NCBI RefSeq assembly: GCF_900091465.1 | Contig: NZ_FMHV01000002.1 | Span: 3,906,001-3,970,000, forward strand | Reading direction: 5' to 3' | Length of the DNA: 64,000 bases | DNA from: Micromonospora rhizosphaerae | Lineage (GTDB): Bacteria > Actinomycetota > Actinomycetes > Mycobacteriales > Micromonosporaceae | In this document: piece by piece, positions 9,354 to 17,551 of the stretch | Layout: the number at the start of each line of letters is the position of its first letter | How positions within the stretch are numbered: the first letter of the stretch is position 1 | Program-made: the position numbers and the translations under genes | Notes under the pieces: generated by a model | Seen by the model: the letters and a program-made list of their open reading frames with translations, nothing else | The model's database searches: none | Told to the model about the DNA's origin: nothing

Positions 9354-9383
9354 TTGCGCCGGAACGGCCCAATGGTATGATGT
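9354..9383 (+). promoter_or_regulatory. Promoter and operator copy B of the oxygenase operon
   Basis: A -35-like TTGCGC (9354-9359) and a -10-like TATGAT (9376-9381) are 16 bp apart. The operator motif TGGTATGATGT (9373-9383) covers the -10 box, so a bound regulator would block RNA polymerase. The start codon of the oxygenase is about 120 bp downstream. Confidence 0.6.
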
Positions 9384-9501
9384 TTTGCACTTCAACGCCG
9401 GTGGCGAGGTGCGCATGGTCCTCCTCCCGAGCGTGGTCGTGCAGGGCTGTCGCAGATCGCCAGTCGCATGGCAGGGGTCAGAAGGTCGAGAGGAAGACGA
9501 G

Positions 9502-10788
9502 ATGCTCAGACCAGAGCTCAACGAGCTTTTGACGCAGACCGGTCCTGGGACGCCAATGGGCGAGTTGTTTCGGCAGTACTGGATCCCGGCCCTGCTCGCC
9601 GAGGAACTGCCGGAGAATGACTGCTCCCCGGTGCGCATCAAGCTCCTCTCCGAGCGTCTGATCGCCTTTCGGGACAGCGACGGCCGGTACGGCCTGATCG
9701 ACGAGTTCTGTGCGCACCGCGGCGCATCCCTGTGGTTCGGCCGCAACGAGGAGGGCGGCCTGCGCTGCAGCTACCACGGGTGGAAGTACGACGTGACCGG
9801 CCAGTGCGTCGAGGTCCCGTCCGAGGCGGACAACAGCAGCTTCTGCGCCAACGTCAAGCTCAGGGCGTACCCCCTGATCAAGGTCGGCGACATTCTCTGG
9901 ACGCACATGGGCGACCCCGCGAAGCGGCCGGCGCCGCCGGAGTTCGAGTTCATCCAGGTGCCGCCGGAGCAGACCTACACGTCCAAGCGCTGGCAGGAGT
10001 GCAACTGGTTGCAGGCGCTGGAGGGCGGCATCGACTCGAGCCATGTCACGTGGCTGCACTCCGGGGCCCTCAAGAGCGACCCGCTGTTCAAGGGCGCCAA
10101 GGGCAACCAGTACAACATCGGCGACCTGAAGCCGTTCTTCGAGGTCGCGGAGGCAGATGGTGGGCTGTTCGTCGGCGCGCGCCGGAACGCCGAGGACGGC
10201 AACTACTACTGGCGCATCACGCCGTGGATCATGCCGAGTTTCACGATGGTCCCCCCGCGTGGCGACCACCCGGTACACGGCCACTTCTGGGTCCCGATCG
10301 ACGATGAGAACTGCTGGGTCTACACCTTCGACTACCACCCGGTCCGCGCGCTGACGCCGGCAGAGCGCCAGGCCATGATCGACGGCTTCGGGGTGCACAG
10401 CGAGAACATCCCCGGCACGTACCGGCCGGTGCGGAACAAGGACAACGACTACCTGATGGACCGCGAGGCGCAGAAGCGCGGGGAGCACTACTCAGGGATC
10501 AAGGGCATCGCGATCCAGGACGCTTCCCTGCAGGAGAGCATGGGCCCCATCGTCGACCGCAGCAAGGAGAGGTTGGTCGCCGCAGACAGCGGCATCATCA
10601 AGGCCCGGCAGAAGCTACGGAAGGCGGCTATCGCGCTGCGCGACCAAGGGGTGACCCCGCCCGGGGTCGACCCGGCCCACCACCGGGTGCGATCGGCCGC
10701 GGTCGTGCTGCCCAGGAAGGAGTCCTTCCTCGAGGCGTGTGGTGACGCCGTGACGGCCACCCCCGGCGTCCCGCAGACCACGGTGTAG
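9502..10788 (+). CDS. Rieske non-heme iron oxygenase, phthalate 4,5-dioxygenase-like alpha subunit
   Basis: The 428-residue enzyme carries a Rieske [2Fe-2S] site at C70, H72, C89 and H92 (CAHRG and CSYHGW) and the catalytic iron motif with D178, H181 and H186 (GGIDSSHVTWLH). The N-terminus (LLTQTGPGTPMGELFRQYW) and overall order resemble phthalate 4,5-dioxygenase and related O-demethylases, which act on aromatic acids with NAD(P)H-derived electrons. GAGGAAG lies just upstream of the ATG. The likely electron donors are the ferredoxin and reductase at 17.5-19.1 kb. It is the first gene of a four-gene operon. The exact substrate cannot be read from sequence. Confidence 0.9.
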   Translation: MLRPELNELLTQTGPGTPMGELFRQYWIPALLAEELPENDCSPVRIKLLSERLIAFRDSDGRYGLIDEFCAHRGASLWFGRNEEGGLRCSYHGWKYDVTGQCVEVPSEADNSSFCANVKLRAYPLIKVGDILWTHMGDPAKRPAPPEFEFIQVPPEQTYTSKRWQECNWLQALEGGIDSSHVTWLHSGALKSDPLFKGAKGNQYNIGDLKPFFEVAEADGGLFVGARRNAEDGNYYWRITPWIMPSFTMVPPRGDHPVHGHFWVPIDDENCWVYTFDYHPVRALTPAERQAMIDGFGVHSENIPGTYRPVRNKDNDYLMDREAQKRGEHYSGIKGIAIQDASLQESMGPIVDRSKERLVAADSGIIKARQKLRKAAIALRDQGVTPPGVDPAHHRVRSAAVVLPRKESFLEACGDAVTATPGVPQTTV

Positions 10789-10790
10789 CC

Positions 10791-11306
10791 ATGCCGAACC
10801 GCCCGATACTCCTCAACAGCTGCGCCAGGGCGGCCACCGCCGCCGAGGCCCGCTTCCGGATCAACGCACCGATCGCGCCGTCGCGCGGGGCCTGCGTCAT
10901 AGCGCTCGACGACGGAGCAGAGGCGGTCGTACGCCGGGTCGCCGAGGAGCAGTGGTCCAGCGCCCGGTTCTTCGTCTGCAAGCTGCCGGCGCTGCTGTCC
11001 GCCAGCAACGGCGACCTGGCGGACGTGGTCCTGCTCGCCACCGACGGATCCGAGTCCCGGCTCAGCGACGAGCTCGCCGGCGCCGACGTCGCGGTGATGG
11101 TGGCGACCGCGGACGACGGTGCCAACGCGGCGGAGGCGATCGGTGACGCGTGCACCCTCCGCGGCATCATGACGGCCGGCGTGGTGATCACCGACGGGCA
11201 CGACGCCGAGGCAACCGTCTCGGCCCTTCGGCCCCACGCCCGGGTGCTCATGGTCACGCGTGACGAGCACGACGTGGCAGAGTTGCTCAGTGCGCTGCGG
11301 GCCTAG
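10791..11306 (+). CDS. Conserved-looking protein of unknown function
   Basis: The 171-residue product starts 2 nt after the oxygenase stop and is probably translated with it. It is soluble and alternates strands and helices in a Rossmann-like pattern (ACVIALDDG, DVVLLATDG, ADVAVMVATADDG, AGVVITDG, ARVLMVTRDEHD). No catalytic motif is recognised. Repeated Asp at strand ends suggests nucleotide or metal binding, but this is only inference. Its place between the oxygenase and a PanB-like lyase suggests a role in the same pathway. Confidence 0.7.
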   Translation: MPNRPILLNSCARAATAAEARFRINAPIAPSRGACVIALDDGAEAVVRRVAEEQWSSARFFVCKLPALLSASNGDLADVVLLATDGSESRLSDELAGADVAVMVATADDGANAAEAIGDACTLRGIMTAGVVITDGHDAEATVSALRPHARVLMVTRDEHDVAELLSALRA

Positions 11307-11325
11307 GTCAGGGGTGAGATCGGCA

Positions 11326-12159
11326 ATGGCGACGAAGGTCAGCCTGCGGGCACTCCAGGCGATGAAGCGTGACGGGCGGAAGATCGTCGGCGTGGTGGTC
11401 TGGGACTATCAGCTGGCCCGGATCGTCGACCGGGTCGGCGTTGACATCGTCTCGGTCGGCGACACCGTCGGCGTCAACCTCTGGGGGCAGTCGAACCCCT
11501 TCGAGGTGACCATGGACCAGATGATCGTCGTCGCCCAGGCGGTCCGCAGAGGGGTGAAGCGGGCGCTGCTCAGCTGCGACTTTCCCTTCGGGCCGCTGCA
11601 GGAGGGACCCGACAGCGCGGTACGGGCCGCCATCAGGCTCGTCAAGGAGGCCGGCGTCGACCTCGTGAAGCTCGATGGCGCCTCGGACCACCTCGACGCG
11701 GTCACCGCCGTCAACCGGGCGGGCATCCCGGTCTTCGCGCAGTTCGGGATCACGCCGCAAACGGCCCTGCGCTACGGCGTGCCCTACACGGCGAATCCGG
11801 GGTCGGACGCGCAGGTGCCGGTCGAGATGAAGGACGAGCTGGTCGCCGAGGCGAAGCGAATGGAGGCGGCGGGGGCTGCGCTGCTCAACTTCACCAACTC
11901 CGGGCCGGTCGTCGGCGCGGAGGTCGCGCGTGCCGTCTCGATCCCGGTCCTGGGCGGGTTCGGTGGTGGACCGTGGCTCGACGGGCGGATCCGGATGGCC
12001 ACCGCCGCCATCGGCTATGCCGCCTCCACACTGGACGATCCCCCGGAGACCTACGCCAACGTGGCGCGAACCAGCTACGACGCTATCGCGGCCTACGCCG
12101 AGGACGTGCGTGCCGGCCGCCAGATCAAGGGCGGCATCCGGAGCGGCCCGGCGAGCTGA
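11326..12159 (+). CDS. PanB-like ketopantoate hydroxymethyltransferase / PEP mutase superfamily enzyme
   Basis: A 277-residue TIM-barrel protein. It keeps PanB-type motifs in order: VSVGDTVGVNLWG (metal-binding Asp), SCDFPFG, LVKLDGASDH, and FAQFGITPQTA in place of the AHIGLTPQ motif. PanB makes ketopantoate from 2-oxoisovalerate and methylene-tetrahydrofolate, but catabolic operons carry divergent copies with unknown lyase or transferase roles. The location after a Rieske oxygenase and the divergent motifs argue against housekeeping pantothenate synthesis. GGGGTGAG lies before the ATG at 11326. Confidence 0.75.
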   Translation: MATKVSLRALQAMKRDGRKIVGVVVWDYQLARIVDRVGVDIVSVGDTVGVNLWGQSNPFEVTMDQMIVVAQAVRRGVKRALLSCDFPFGPLQEGPDSAVRAAIRLVKEAGVDLVKLDGASDHLDAVTAVNRAGIPVFAQFGITPQTALRYGVPYTANPGSDAQVPVEMKDELVAEAKRMEAAGAALLNFTNSGPVVGAEVARAVSIPVLGGFGGGPWLDGRIRMATAAIGYAASTLDDPPETYANVARTSYDAIAAYAEDVRAGRQIKGGIRSGPAS

Positions 12160-12229
12160 CCGGGGCGAGGCGCAGTTGCCGGCGCCGTGCCGCCGGCAGG
12201 ATCGGGTCTGACAGGAACGGAGAGGCGTC

Positions 12230-13078
12230 GTGCCCACCGCCATCATCGACGGGATCGCCACACGATACGAGGTCGCCGGTTCGGGGCCGCCGCTGCTCAT
12301 GTTCTCCCCAGGTGGGTTCAACGCCACTCTGGACAATTGGCGGTCGCAGGGCATCTATCGCCGCCTCAACCTGCTCGACCACCTGACCACCAGGTACACC
12401 TGCATCACGTTCGATCGGCGCGAGTGCGGGCTGTCCGGTGGTCGGGTGGAACGTCTCGGCTGGGGGCACTACGCCGCGCAGGGCAAGGGGCTGCTCGAGC
12501 ACCTGGGCATCGAGCGAGCGCACCTCATGGGCGGCTGTGTCGGCTGCTCCATCGTCACCACGTTCGCCGTCGCCTATCCCGAGGCGGCCGCCAGCATGGT
12601 GCTCTACTCGCCCGCGGGGGGAGCCCGGTACCGCTTGACTCAGCACGCCCGGCTGGGCCAGCACCTGGGCTATGTCGCCGAGCACGGCCTGGCGCAGGTC
12701 GTTGCCCTGGCCCGGGGCGGCGACAAGCCGTTCACCCAGGATCCACGAGGCGGCCCGTGGGTCACGGTGATCCGACGCGACCCTGCGTTCGCGGACGCGT
12801 ACGCGCAGTGGGACCCCGACCGTTACACCACCCTGGTGGCCGGCATGTCCCGGCTGCTGTTCGACCGGGACACCGTGCCGGGAGCGGAGCCTGAGGACCT
12901 CATGCGGCTCGACGTCCCTGCCCTGGTCGTCCCCGGTCAGGACGCCTCCCACGCGACCTCGGCGGCCCGCTACCTCGAGGAGTGCCTGCCGCGCGCGGAG
13001 TACTGGGACGTCCCGGTCGGCGAGCAGACGGAGCAGACGGCGCCGGCCAGGGTGATGCGGTTTCTCGACGGGGCCTAG
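12230..13078 (+). CDS. Alpha/beta hydrolase with cysteine in the nucleophile position
   Basis: The 282-residue protein has the fold order of enol-lactonase and C-C hydrolase relatives: strand PPLLMFSPGGFNA, then TFDRRECGLSGG, then the elbow MGGCVGCS where Cys103 takes the usual Ser place, then the acid strand VVPGQDASH. No His is seen where the catalytic His normally sits near the C-terminus (VPVGEQTEQTA), so the triad is altered. It starts with GTG and is the last gene of the oxygenase operon. It could be a dienelactone-hydrolase-like or ring-fission-product hydrolase, or a non-hydrolytic member. Confidence 0.8.
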   Translation: MPTAIIDGIATRYEVAGSGPPLLMFSPGGFNATLDNWRSQGIYRRLNLLDHLTTRYTCITFDRRECGLSGGRVERLGWGHYAAQGKGLLEHLGIERAHLMGGCVGCSIVTTFAVAYPEAAASMVLYSPAGGARYRLTQHARLGQHLGYVAEHGLAQVVALARGGDKPFTQDPRGGPWVTVIRRDPAFADAYAQWDPDRYTTLVAGMSRLLFDRDTVPGAEPEDLMRLDVPALVVPGQDASHATSAARYLEECLPRAEYWDVPVGEQTEQTAPARVMRFLDGA

Positions 13079-13087
13079 TCCGAACGG

Positions 13088-13540
13088 TCAGGCGAGCGAC
13101 TCGCCACGCTCCAGCGCCGCGATCTGGTCCAGGCGTTGCTGGTGTCGTTCGCCCTTGAAGGGGGTGGTGAGCCAGGTCGAGGCGATCTCGACGGCCTCCG
13201 CCGGGCTGATCACCTTGGCCCCGAGCACGAGGACGTTGGTCTTGTTGTGCGCGCTCGAGATCTCGGCGAGGAACACGGAGTGGCACAGTCCGGCGCGAAT
13301 GCCACGGATCTTGTTGCACGCGATCGCCTCGCCGCCGCCGGTGCCGCCGATCACGATGCCGCGCTCGGCGCGACCCTCCACGACCTGCCGACCGATGTCG
13401 GCGCAGAGCGGCGGGTAGTCCACGACCTCGGTGTCATGCGCCCCGCGGTCGTCGACCTCGTGTCCCTCGGCGGTCAGCCACCGGGTGAGGTGGGCCTTCA
13501 TGGAGATGCCGTTGTGGTCGGCTCCGATGGCGATCCGCAT
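13088..13540 (-). CDS. RpiB/LacAB-family sugar-phosphate isomerase-like protein
   Basis: The 150-residue product follows the RpiB pattern throughout: IAIGADHNGISMK, GHEVDDRGAHD, VVDYPPLCADIG, IGGTGGGEAIACNKIRGIRAGL and AHNKTNVLVLGAKVI. The RpiB catalytic Cys of the CGTG loop is Gly here, so classical ribose-5-phosphate isomerase activity is doubtful. It lies 11 nt after the Pht5-like gene on the same strand, and RpiB-like proteins recur in catabolic operons with unassigned isomerase roles. It ends 10 bp from the convergent hydrolase gene. Confidence 0.85.
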   Translation of the reverse strand: MRIAIGADHNGISMKAHLTRWLTAEGHEVDDRGAHDTEVVDYPPLCADIGRQVVEGRAERGIVIGGTGGGEAIACNKIRGIRAGLCHSVFLAEISSAHNKTNVLVLGAKVISPAEAVEIASTWLTTPFKGERHQQRLDQIAALERGESLA

Positions 13541-13551
13541 GGTTCAACTCC

Positions 13552-14496
13552 TCACGCTGTCAGGTCGTGCGTGCTCTCGGGGAACAGGTCCGTCACGGCC
13601 GGGGCGCGGTCGAGGATCCGCTGGCGCAACGCATGTGAGATGAGTTGTTCGATCATCGCCCGGTTCGGTGCCACACCGTACGGAAGGGGGTCCTCGCCGG
13701 TGATCTCCATGACCCGCTGGTACATCCGGTCCGTCGGGGTCGGAGCCTCGATCGCGTCGGCGCGCAGCTTCTCGACGTAGCGCCGTTTGGCCTCGGCGAA
13801 CGCGTCGACGAGCGCGACCGCCAGCCCGGGATGCGCCGCGAGCAACTCGTCCTTCACGACCACGAGGTGGTTGATGGGGTAGAGCCCGCGCTGGCGCAGC
13901 GCCGCGAAAGCGGCCTCCTCGGCTTCGGGGATCAGCGGGACCAGTGGAGGGCTCGCCTCGACGCCGATCGCGGCCGCCAGCTCGCCCGTTGCCACCGACG
14001 TCTGCAGGCTTCCCCCCGGCCGCATCGGGACGACGTTGACCGGCGGTCGATACTCGGCGACGTGTTCGTCGCCGGACAGCACCCACGTCACCCGGTCCAG
14101 GTCGACGCCGCACTCGTCGGAGAGGATGCCCCGGGCCCACACGCCCGTCGTGACGGTGTAGCCCCGGTTGACGCCCACCCGGCGGCCCTCGAGATCGGTC
14201 GGGGTCCGGATGCCGGCGGCGGGGTGGTGAACGACGGCACCATGGTGGAACCCGCGCACCAGGAAGATGGGCAGGGCGGTGAACCGCTTGCCGTGGGCCT
14301 TGGCGCAGAGATAGGTGGTGAACGCCATCTCGCAGACGTCGAACTCCAGCTCGCGCACCATCCGCCGGAACGCGTGGACGAGGACGGGGACCTCCCGGAA
14401 GTCGAGGCTGAAGCCCCGGGGCGTGACACTGCCGTCCTTGAGGGCCTGGTTGTTCCCCTGCGTCCGGGTCACGGTCGTGAGATGCACCGGCGCCAT
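13552..14496 (-). CDS. 4,5-dihydroxyphthalate decarboxylase-like protein (Pht5 family)
   Basis: The 314-residue protein has the Pht5 layout, which is related to periplasmic binding proteins but has no signal peptide: HLTTVTRTQGNNQALKDG, then FREVPVLVHAFRRMVRELEF, then DVCEMAFTTYLCA, then GRRVGVNRGYTVTTGVWARG and LSDECGVDLDRVTWV. Characterised members convert 4,5-dihydroxyphthalate to protocatechuate and CO2. With a phthalate-dioxygenase-like oxygenase and LigJ/LigK in the same block this role is plausible, though other hydroxybenzoate decarboxylations are possible. The ATG at 14496 is the start; the longer frame upstream is non-coding. Confidence 0.82.
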   Translation of the reverse strand: MAPVHLTTVTRTQGNNQALKDGSVTPRGFSLDFREVPVLVHAFRRMVRELEFDVCEMAFTTYLCAKAHGKRFTALPIFLVRGFHHGAVVHHPAAGIRTPTDLEGRRVGVNRGYTVTTGVWARGILSDECGVDLDRVTWVLSGDEHVAEYRPPVNVVPMRPGGSLQTSVATGELAAAIGVEASPPLVPLIPEAEEAAFAALRQRGLYPINHLVVVKDELLAAHPGLAVALVDAFAEAKRRYVEKLRADAIEAPTPTDRMYQRVMEITGEDPLPYGVAPNRAMIEQLISHALRQRILDRAPAVTDLFPESTHDLTA

Positions 14497-14582
14497 CCTG
14501 CTCAGCTCCCTCGCGTCCTCCGGGCTGCCGCTACAGGTGAACCTGCCCGCGCCCCTATCCCGAGGCGACCGTAGCATGATAA

Positions 14583-14593
14583 CTGTTAGACCA
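14583..14593. promoter_or_regulatory. GntR/FadR-type operator, copy G (divergent promoter)
   Basis: CTGTTAGACCA on the plus strand, or TGGTCTAACAG on the minus strand, matches the shared motif with two mismatches. It lies between the Pht5-like gene (start 14496, minus) and the alcohol dehydrogenase (start 14642, plus), so it could control both. Confidence 0.6.
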
Positions 14594-14641
14594 TAAGACC
14601 ACCCGGGGCCCTGCCCCACGCCGGCGGAGGGAGGACGGTTC

Positions 14642-15751
14642 ATGGGAGAGCAGGTTCTGGCGGCCGTACGGACGGGACCCGGCACGACTGAGCTCCGCGA
14701 GTACCCGATGCCGGCCGTCCCGGAGGACGGTGCGCTGCTCAAGGTCGAGGTGGCCGGGATCTGTGGCACCGACGTCAAGATGTACGCCAGGCCGGTCGTA
14801 CCGGGGCCGGTCATCATGGGCCACGAGAACGTCGGCGTCATCGCCAGGGCGGGCCGGGTCTTCAGCGAGCGCCAGGGCGTGGTCGAGGGGGATCGGGTCT
14901 TCGTCGAGCACTACGTTCCGTGCCGGCGGTGCGAGTGGTGCCATCTCGGCGAGTACCGCCACTGTGCGGCCACCGACTGGCGGACGAACCCGGACGCCCG
15001 GCGCTACGGCTACACCTCGGCCGAGAACCCGTACCACCTGTGGGGCGGGTTCGCCGGCTACCTCTTCCTGCCGTGGAACGCGGTCGTCCACAAGGTGCCG
15101 GCGGGGGTGTCGGCCGAGCTGGCGGGGATCGTGACGCCGATGTCCAACGGCATCGAGTGGGCGCTCTTCGACGCCGGCGTCGGCTACGACTCGGCGGTCC
15201 TGATCCAGGGGCCGGGCCAGCAGGGGCTGTCCCAGGTCGTTGCCTGCAAGCAGGCCGGGGCGTCGCTCATCATCGTGACCGGTACGAGGCGGGACGCCGC
15301 GCGACTCGAACTGGCGAAGACGCTGGGGGCCGACCACGTCATCGACATCACCGCCGAGAACCCCCTCGAGCGCGTCATGGACATCACCGGCGGCAAGGGG
15401 GTGGACGTCGTCCTCGACTGCACCGCCGGCGCTGGCGTCGCGCCCGTCCTGCTCGGGATCGACGCCCTCAAGCGCAGGGCCGGCACCCTGCTGATCCAGG
15501 GTGAGATGGTGTCCTTCCCCGACTTCCCGGTGAAGAAGGTGACCGAGAAGGCCATCACCATCAAGAGCGCACGCGGCCACAGCTACCGCGCCTGCGAACT
15601 CGCCCTCGCGCAGTTGGCCGCCGGCCGGTTCCCGCTGGACCGGCTGACCACCCACACGTTCGGGCTCTCCGACGTCGACCGCGCCATCAGGGCGGTCGGC
15701 GGCGAGGGTGAGGAGGACGTCATCCACGTGTCCCTGCTGCCGTGGAAATGA
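14642..15751 (+). CDS. Zinc-dependent alcohol dehydrogenase (MDR superfamily)
   Basis: The 369-residue enzyme has catalytic zinc ligands C41 (GICGTD) and H61-E62 (GHENVG) and a structural zinc cluster C94, C97, C100 and C108. The Rossmann motif GPGQQG lies near 194-199, followed by acidic and basic residues that leave NAD or NADP undecided. It would oxidise an alcohol or diol, possibly a dihydrodiol made by the Rieske oxygenase. It is the first gene of an operon with the LigK-like and LigJ-like genes, downstream of operator copy G. Confidence 0.9.
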   Translation: MGEQVLAAVRTGPGTTELREYPMPAVPEDGALLKVEVAGICGTDVKMYARPVVPGPVIMGHENVGVIARAGRVFSERQGVVEGDRVFVEHYVPCRRCEWCHLGEYRHCAATDWRTNPDARRYGYTSAENPYHLWGGFAGYLFLPWNAVVHKVPAGVSAELAGIVTPMSNGIEWALFDAGVGYDSAVLIQGPGQQGLSQVVACKQAGASLIIVTGTRRDAARLELAKTLGADHVIDITAENPLERVMDITGGKGVDVVLDCTAGAGVAPVLLGIDALKRRAGTLLIQGEMVSFPDFPVKKVTEKAITIKSARGHSYRACELALAQLAAGRFPLDRLTTHTFGLSDVDRAIRAVGGEGEEDVIHVSLLPWK

Positions 15752-15790
15752 AGCGGTCGGCAGCCCGCCCGAGCAAGCGAAGGGAGCGAG

Positions 15791-16480
15791 ATGGGCGTCG
15801 TCGTACGCAACATCCGTCGCGCTGAGCTGTCCACCGTCGACGCCTTCGCGGCGTTCGGCGTGGCGACCATCCACGAGGCGCAGGGCCGCACCGGGCTGCT
15901 GGATGCGCGTCTGCGGCCGGTGTACCCGGGCGCGCGAGCCGGTGGCACCGCGGTGACCGTGAGCGTCCCCCCGGGCGACAACTGGATGATCCACGTGGCC
16001 GTCGAGCAGTGCCAGGCCGGGGACGTTCTCGTGGTGGCGCCCACGTCTGCGTCCGATGCCGGTTACTTCGGCGAGCTGCTGGCCACCTCGCTGCAGGCGC
16101 GTGGCGTACGGGGTCTGGTCATCGACGCCGGATGTCGTGACGTGGCGGAGCTGACCCGGATGAACTTCCCGGTCTGGTCTCGGTACGTGTCGGCGACCGG
16201 AACGGTCAAGGAGACGCTCGGAAGCGTCAATGTCCCACTCGTCTGCGCCGGCCAGCTGGTGCGGCCGGGCGACGTGATCGTGGCCGACGACGACGGCGTG
16301 GTCGTCGTGCCGCGGCGGACCGCGGACGAGATTCTGGCCGCGTCGCGGGCGCGGGAGGCGAAGGAGGCGGTCTCTCGGCGGCGCTACCAGGCTGGGGAGC
16401 TCAGTCTGGACGTCAACGACATGCGTGAGCGGCTCGCCCGCAAGGGGCTGAAGTACATCGACCAGGAAGCGGACGACTGA
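15791..16480 (+). CDS. ligK: RraA-like 4-carboxy-4-hydroxy-2-oxoadipate aldolase (LigK/GalC type)
   Basis: A 229-residue class II pyruvate aldolase of the RraA/HMG aldolase family. The signature [18 protein letters not shown] and VIDAGCRD (R116, D117) bind the divalent metal and pyruvate enolate. LigK cleaves 4-carboxy-4-hydroxy-2-oxoadipate to pyruvate and oxaloacetate, the last step of protocatechuate 4,5-cleavage. The following gene encodes the LigJ-type hydratase that makes this substrate, which strongly supports the call. GGGAG precedes the ATG. Confidence 0.87.
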   Translation: MGVVVRNIRRAELSTVDAFAAFGVATIHEAQGRTGLLDARLRPVYPGARAGGTAVTVSVPPGDNWMIHVAVEQCQAGDVLVVAPTSASDAGYFGELLATSLQARGVRGLVIDAGCRDVAELTRMNFPVWSRYVSATGTVKETLGSVNVPLVCAGQLVRPGDVIVADDDGVVVVPRRTADEILAASRAREAKEAVSRRRYQAGELSLDVNDMRERLARKGLKYIDQEADD

Positions 16481-16528
16481 GCCGGCGGGACGACGGCGTC
16501 GGCATCCAGAGACGAGGGTGACCCACCA

Positions 16529-17551
16529 GTGATCATCGACTGTCATGGCCACTACACCACGGCGCCCGGGGCGCTTCAGACATTCCGTGACGCCCAGCTC
16601 GCCCGGCTGGCGGATCCGAGCATGCCGGCGCCGACGCTCGCCCCCATCAGCGACGACGCGATCCGGGAGAGCATCGAGACCACCCAACTGAGGCTGTTGC
16701 GCGAGCGCGGCGGCGACATGATGATCTTTTCCCCCAAGGCGTCCGGAATGGAGCACCACGTAACCGATCCGGCCACGGCGCTGGCCTGGGCGCGGGTCTC
16801 CAACGACCTGGTCCACCGGGTGGTTGAGTTGTATCCGCAGCACTTCGCCGGGGTCTGCCAGCTGCCGCAGACGCCCGGCGGACCGCTGGAAGACTCGATC
16901 AAGGAGCTCCGGCGGTGCGTCGAGGAGCTGGGATTCGTCGGGTGCAACCTGAACCCCGATCCGTCCGGCGGGCACTGGACCTCCAGGCCCTTGACGGACG
17001 AGTACTGGTTCCCCCTCTACGAGGAGATGGTGGCGCTCGACGTCCCCGCCATGATCCACGTCTCGGCGTCCTGCAACCCCAACTTCCACGCGCTCGGTGC
17101 GCACTACCTGAACGCGGACACCACCGCGTTCATGCAGCTGGTGCAGGGCGACCTGTTCAGGGACTTCCCGACCCTGCGATTCGTGATCCCCCACGGCGGC
17201 GGTGCGGTGCCGTATCACTGGGGCCGCTATCGGGGGCTCGCCGACCGGCTCGGTCGCCCGCCGCTGGCCGACCACGTCATGACGAACGTCTTCTTCGACA
17301 CCTGCGTCTACCACCAGGCCGGGATCGACCTTCTGCACCGCGTCATCGACGTCGACAACATTCTCTTCGCGTCCGAGATGTACGGCGCGGTCCGCGGTGT
17401 CGATCCGGAGACCGGCCACCACTGGGACGACACGAAGCGGTACATCGACAATCTGGACCTGCCGGACGACGACCGGGCGAAGATCCTGGAGCGAAACGCG
17501 CGACGCGTCTATCCCCGCCTCGACGCTCGGCTGGCGGCGGCCGGCAGGTAA
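16529..17551 (+). CDS. ligJ: 4-oxalomesaconate hydratase, LigJ type (amidohydrolase fold)
   Basis: The 340-residue protein follows LigJ closely along its length: IIDCHGHYTTAPGAL with H6 and H8, RESIETTQLRLL, FVGCNLNPDPSGGHWTS, MIHVSASCNPNFH, LRFVIPHGGGAVPYHWGRYR, FDTCVYHQAGIDLL and FASEMYGAVRGVDPETG. LigJ hydrates 4-oxalomesaconate to 4-carboxy-4-hydroxy-2-oxoadipate using zinc. It starts with GTG at 16529. Its last 43 bp overlap the convergent reductase gene. With the aldolase upstream it gives a complete lower meta-pathway for protocatechuate or gallate derivatives. Confidence 0.92.
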   Translation: MIIDCHGHYTTAPGALQTFRDAQLARLADPSMPAPTLAPISDDAIRESIETTQLRLLRERGGDMMIFSPKASGMEHHVTDPATALAWARVSNDLVHRVVELYPQHFAGVCQLPQTPGGPLEDSIKELRRCVEELGFVGCNLNPDPSGGHWTSRPLTDEYWFPLYEEMVALDVPAMIHVSASCNPNFHALGAHYLNADTTAFMQLVQGDLFRDFPTLRFVIPHGGGAVPYHWGRYRGLADRLGRPPLADHVMTNVFFDTCVYHQAGIDLLHRVIDVDNILFASEMYGAVRGVDPETGHHWDDTKRYIDNLDLPDDDRAKILERNARRVYPRLDARLAAAGR

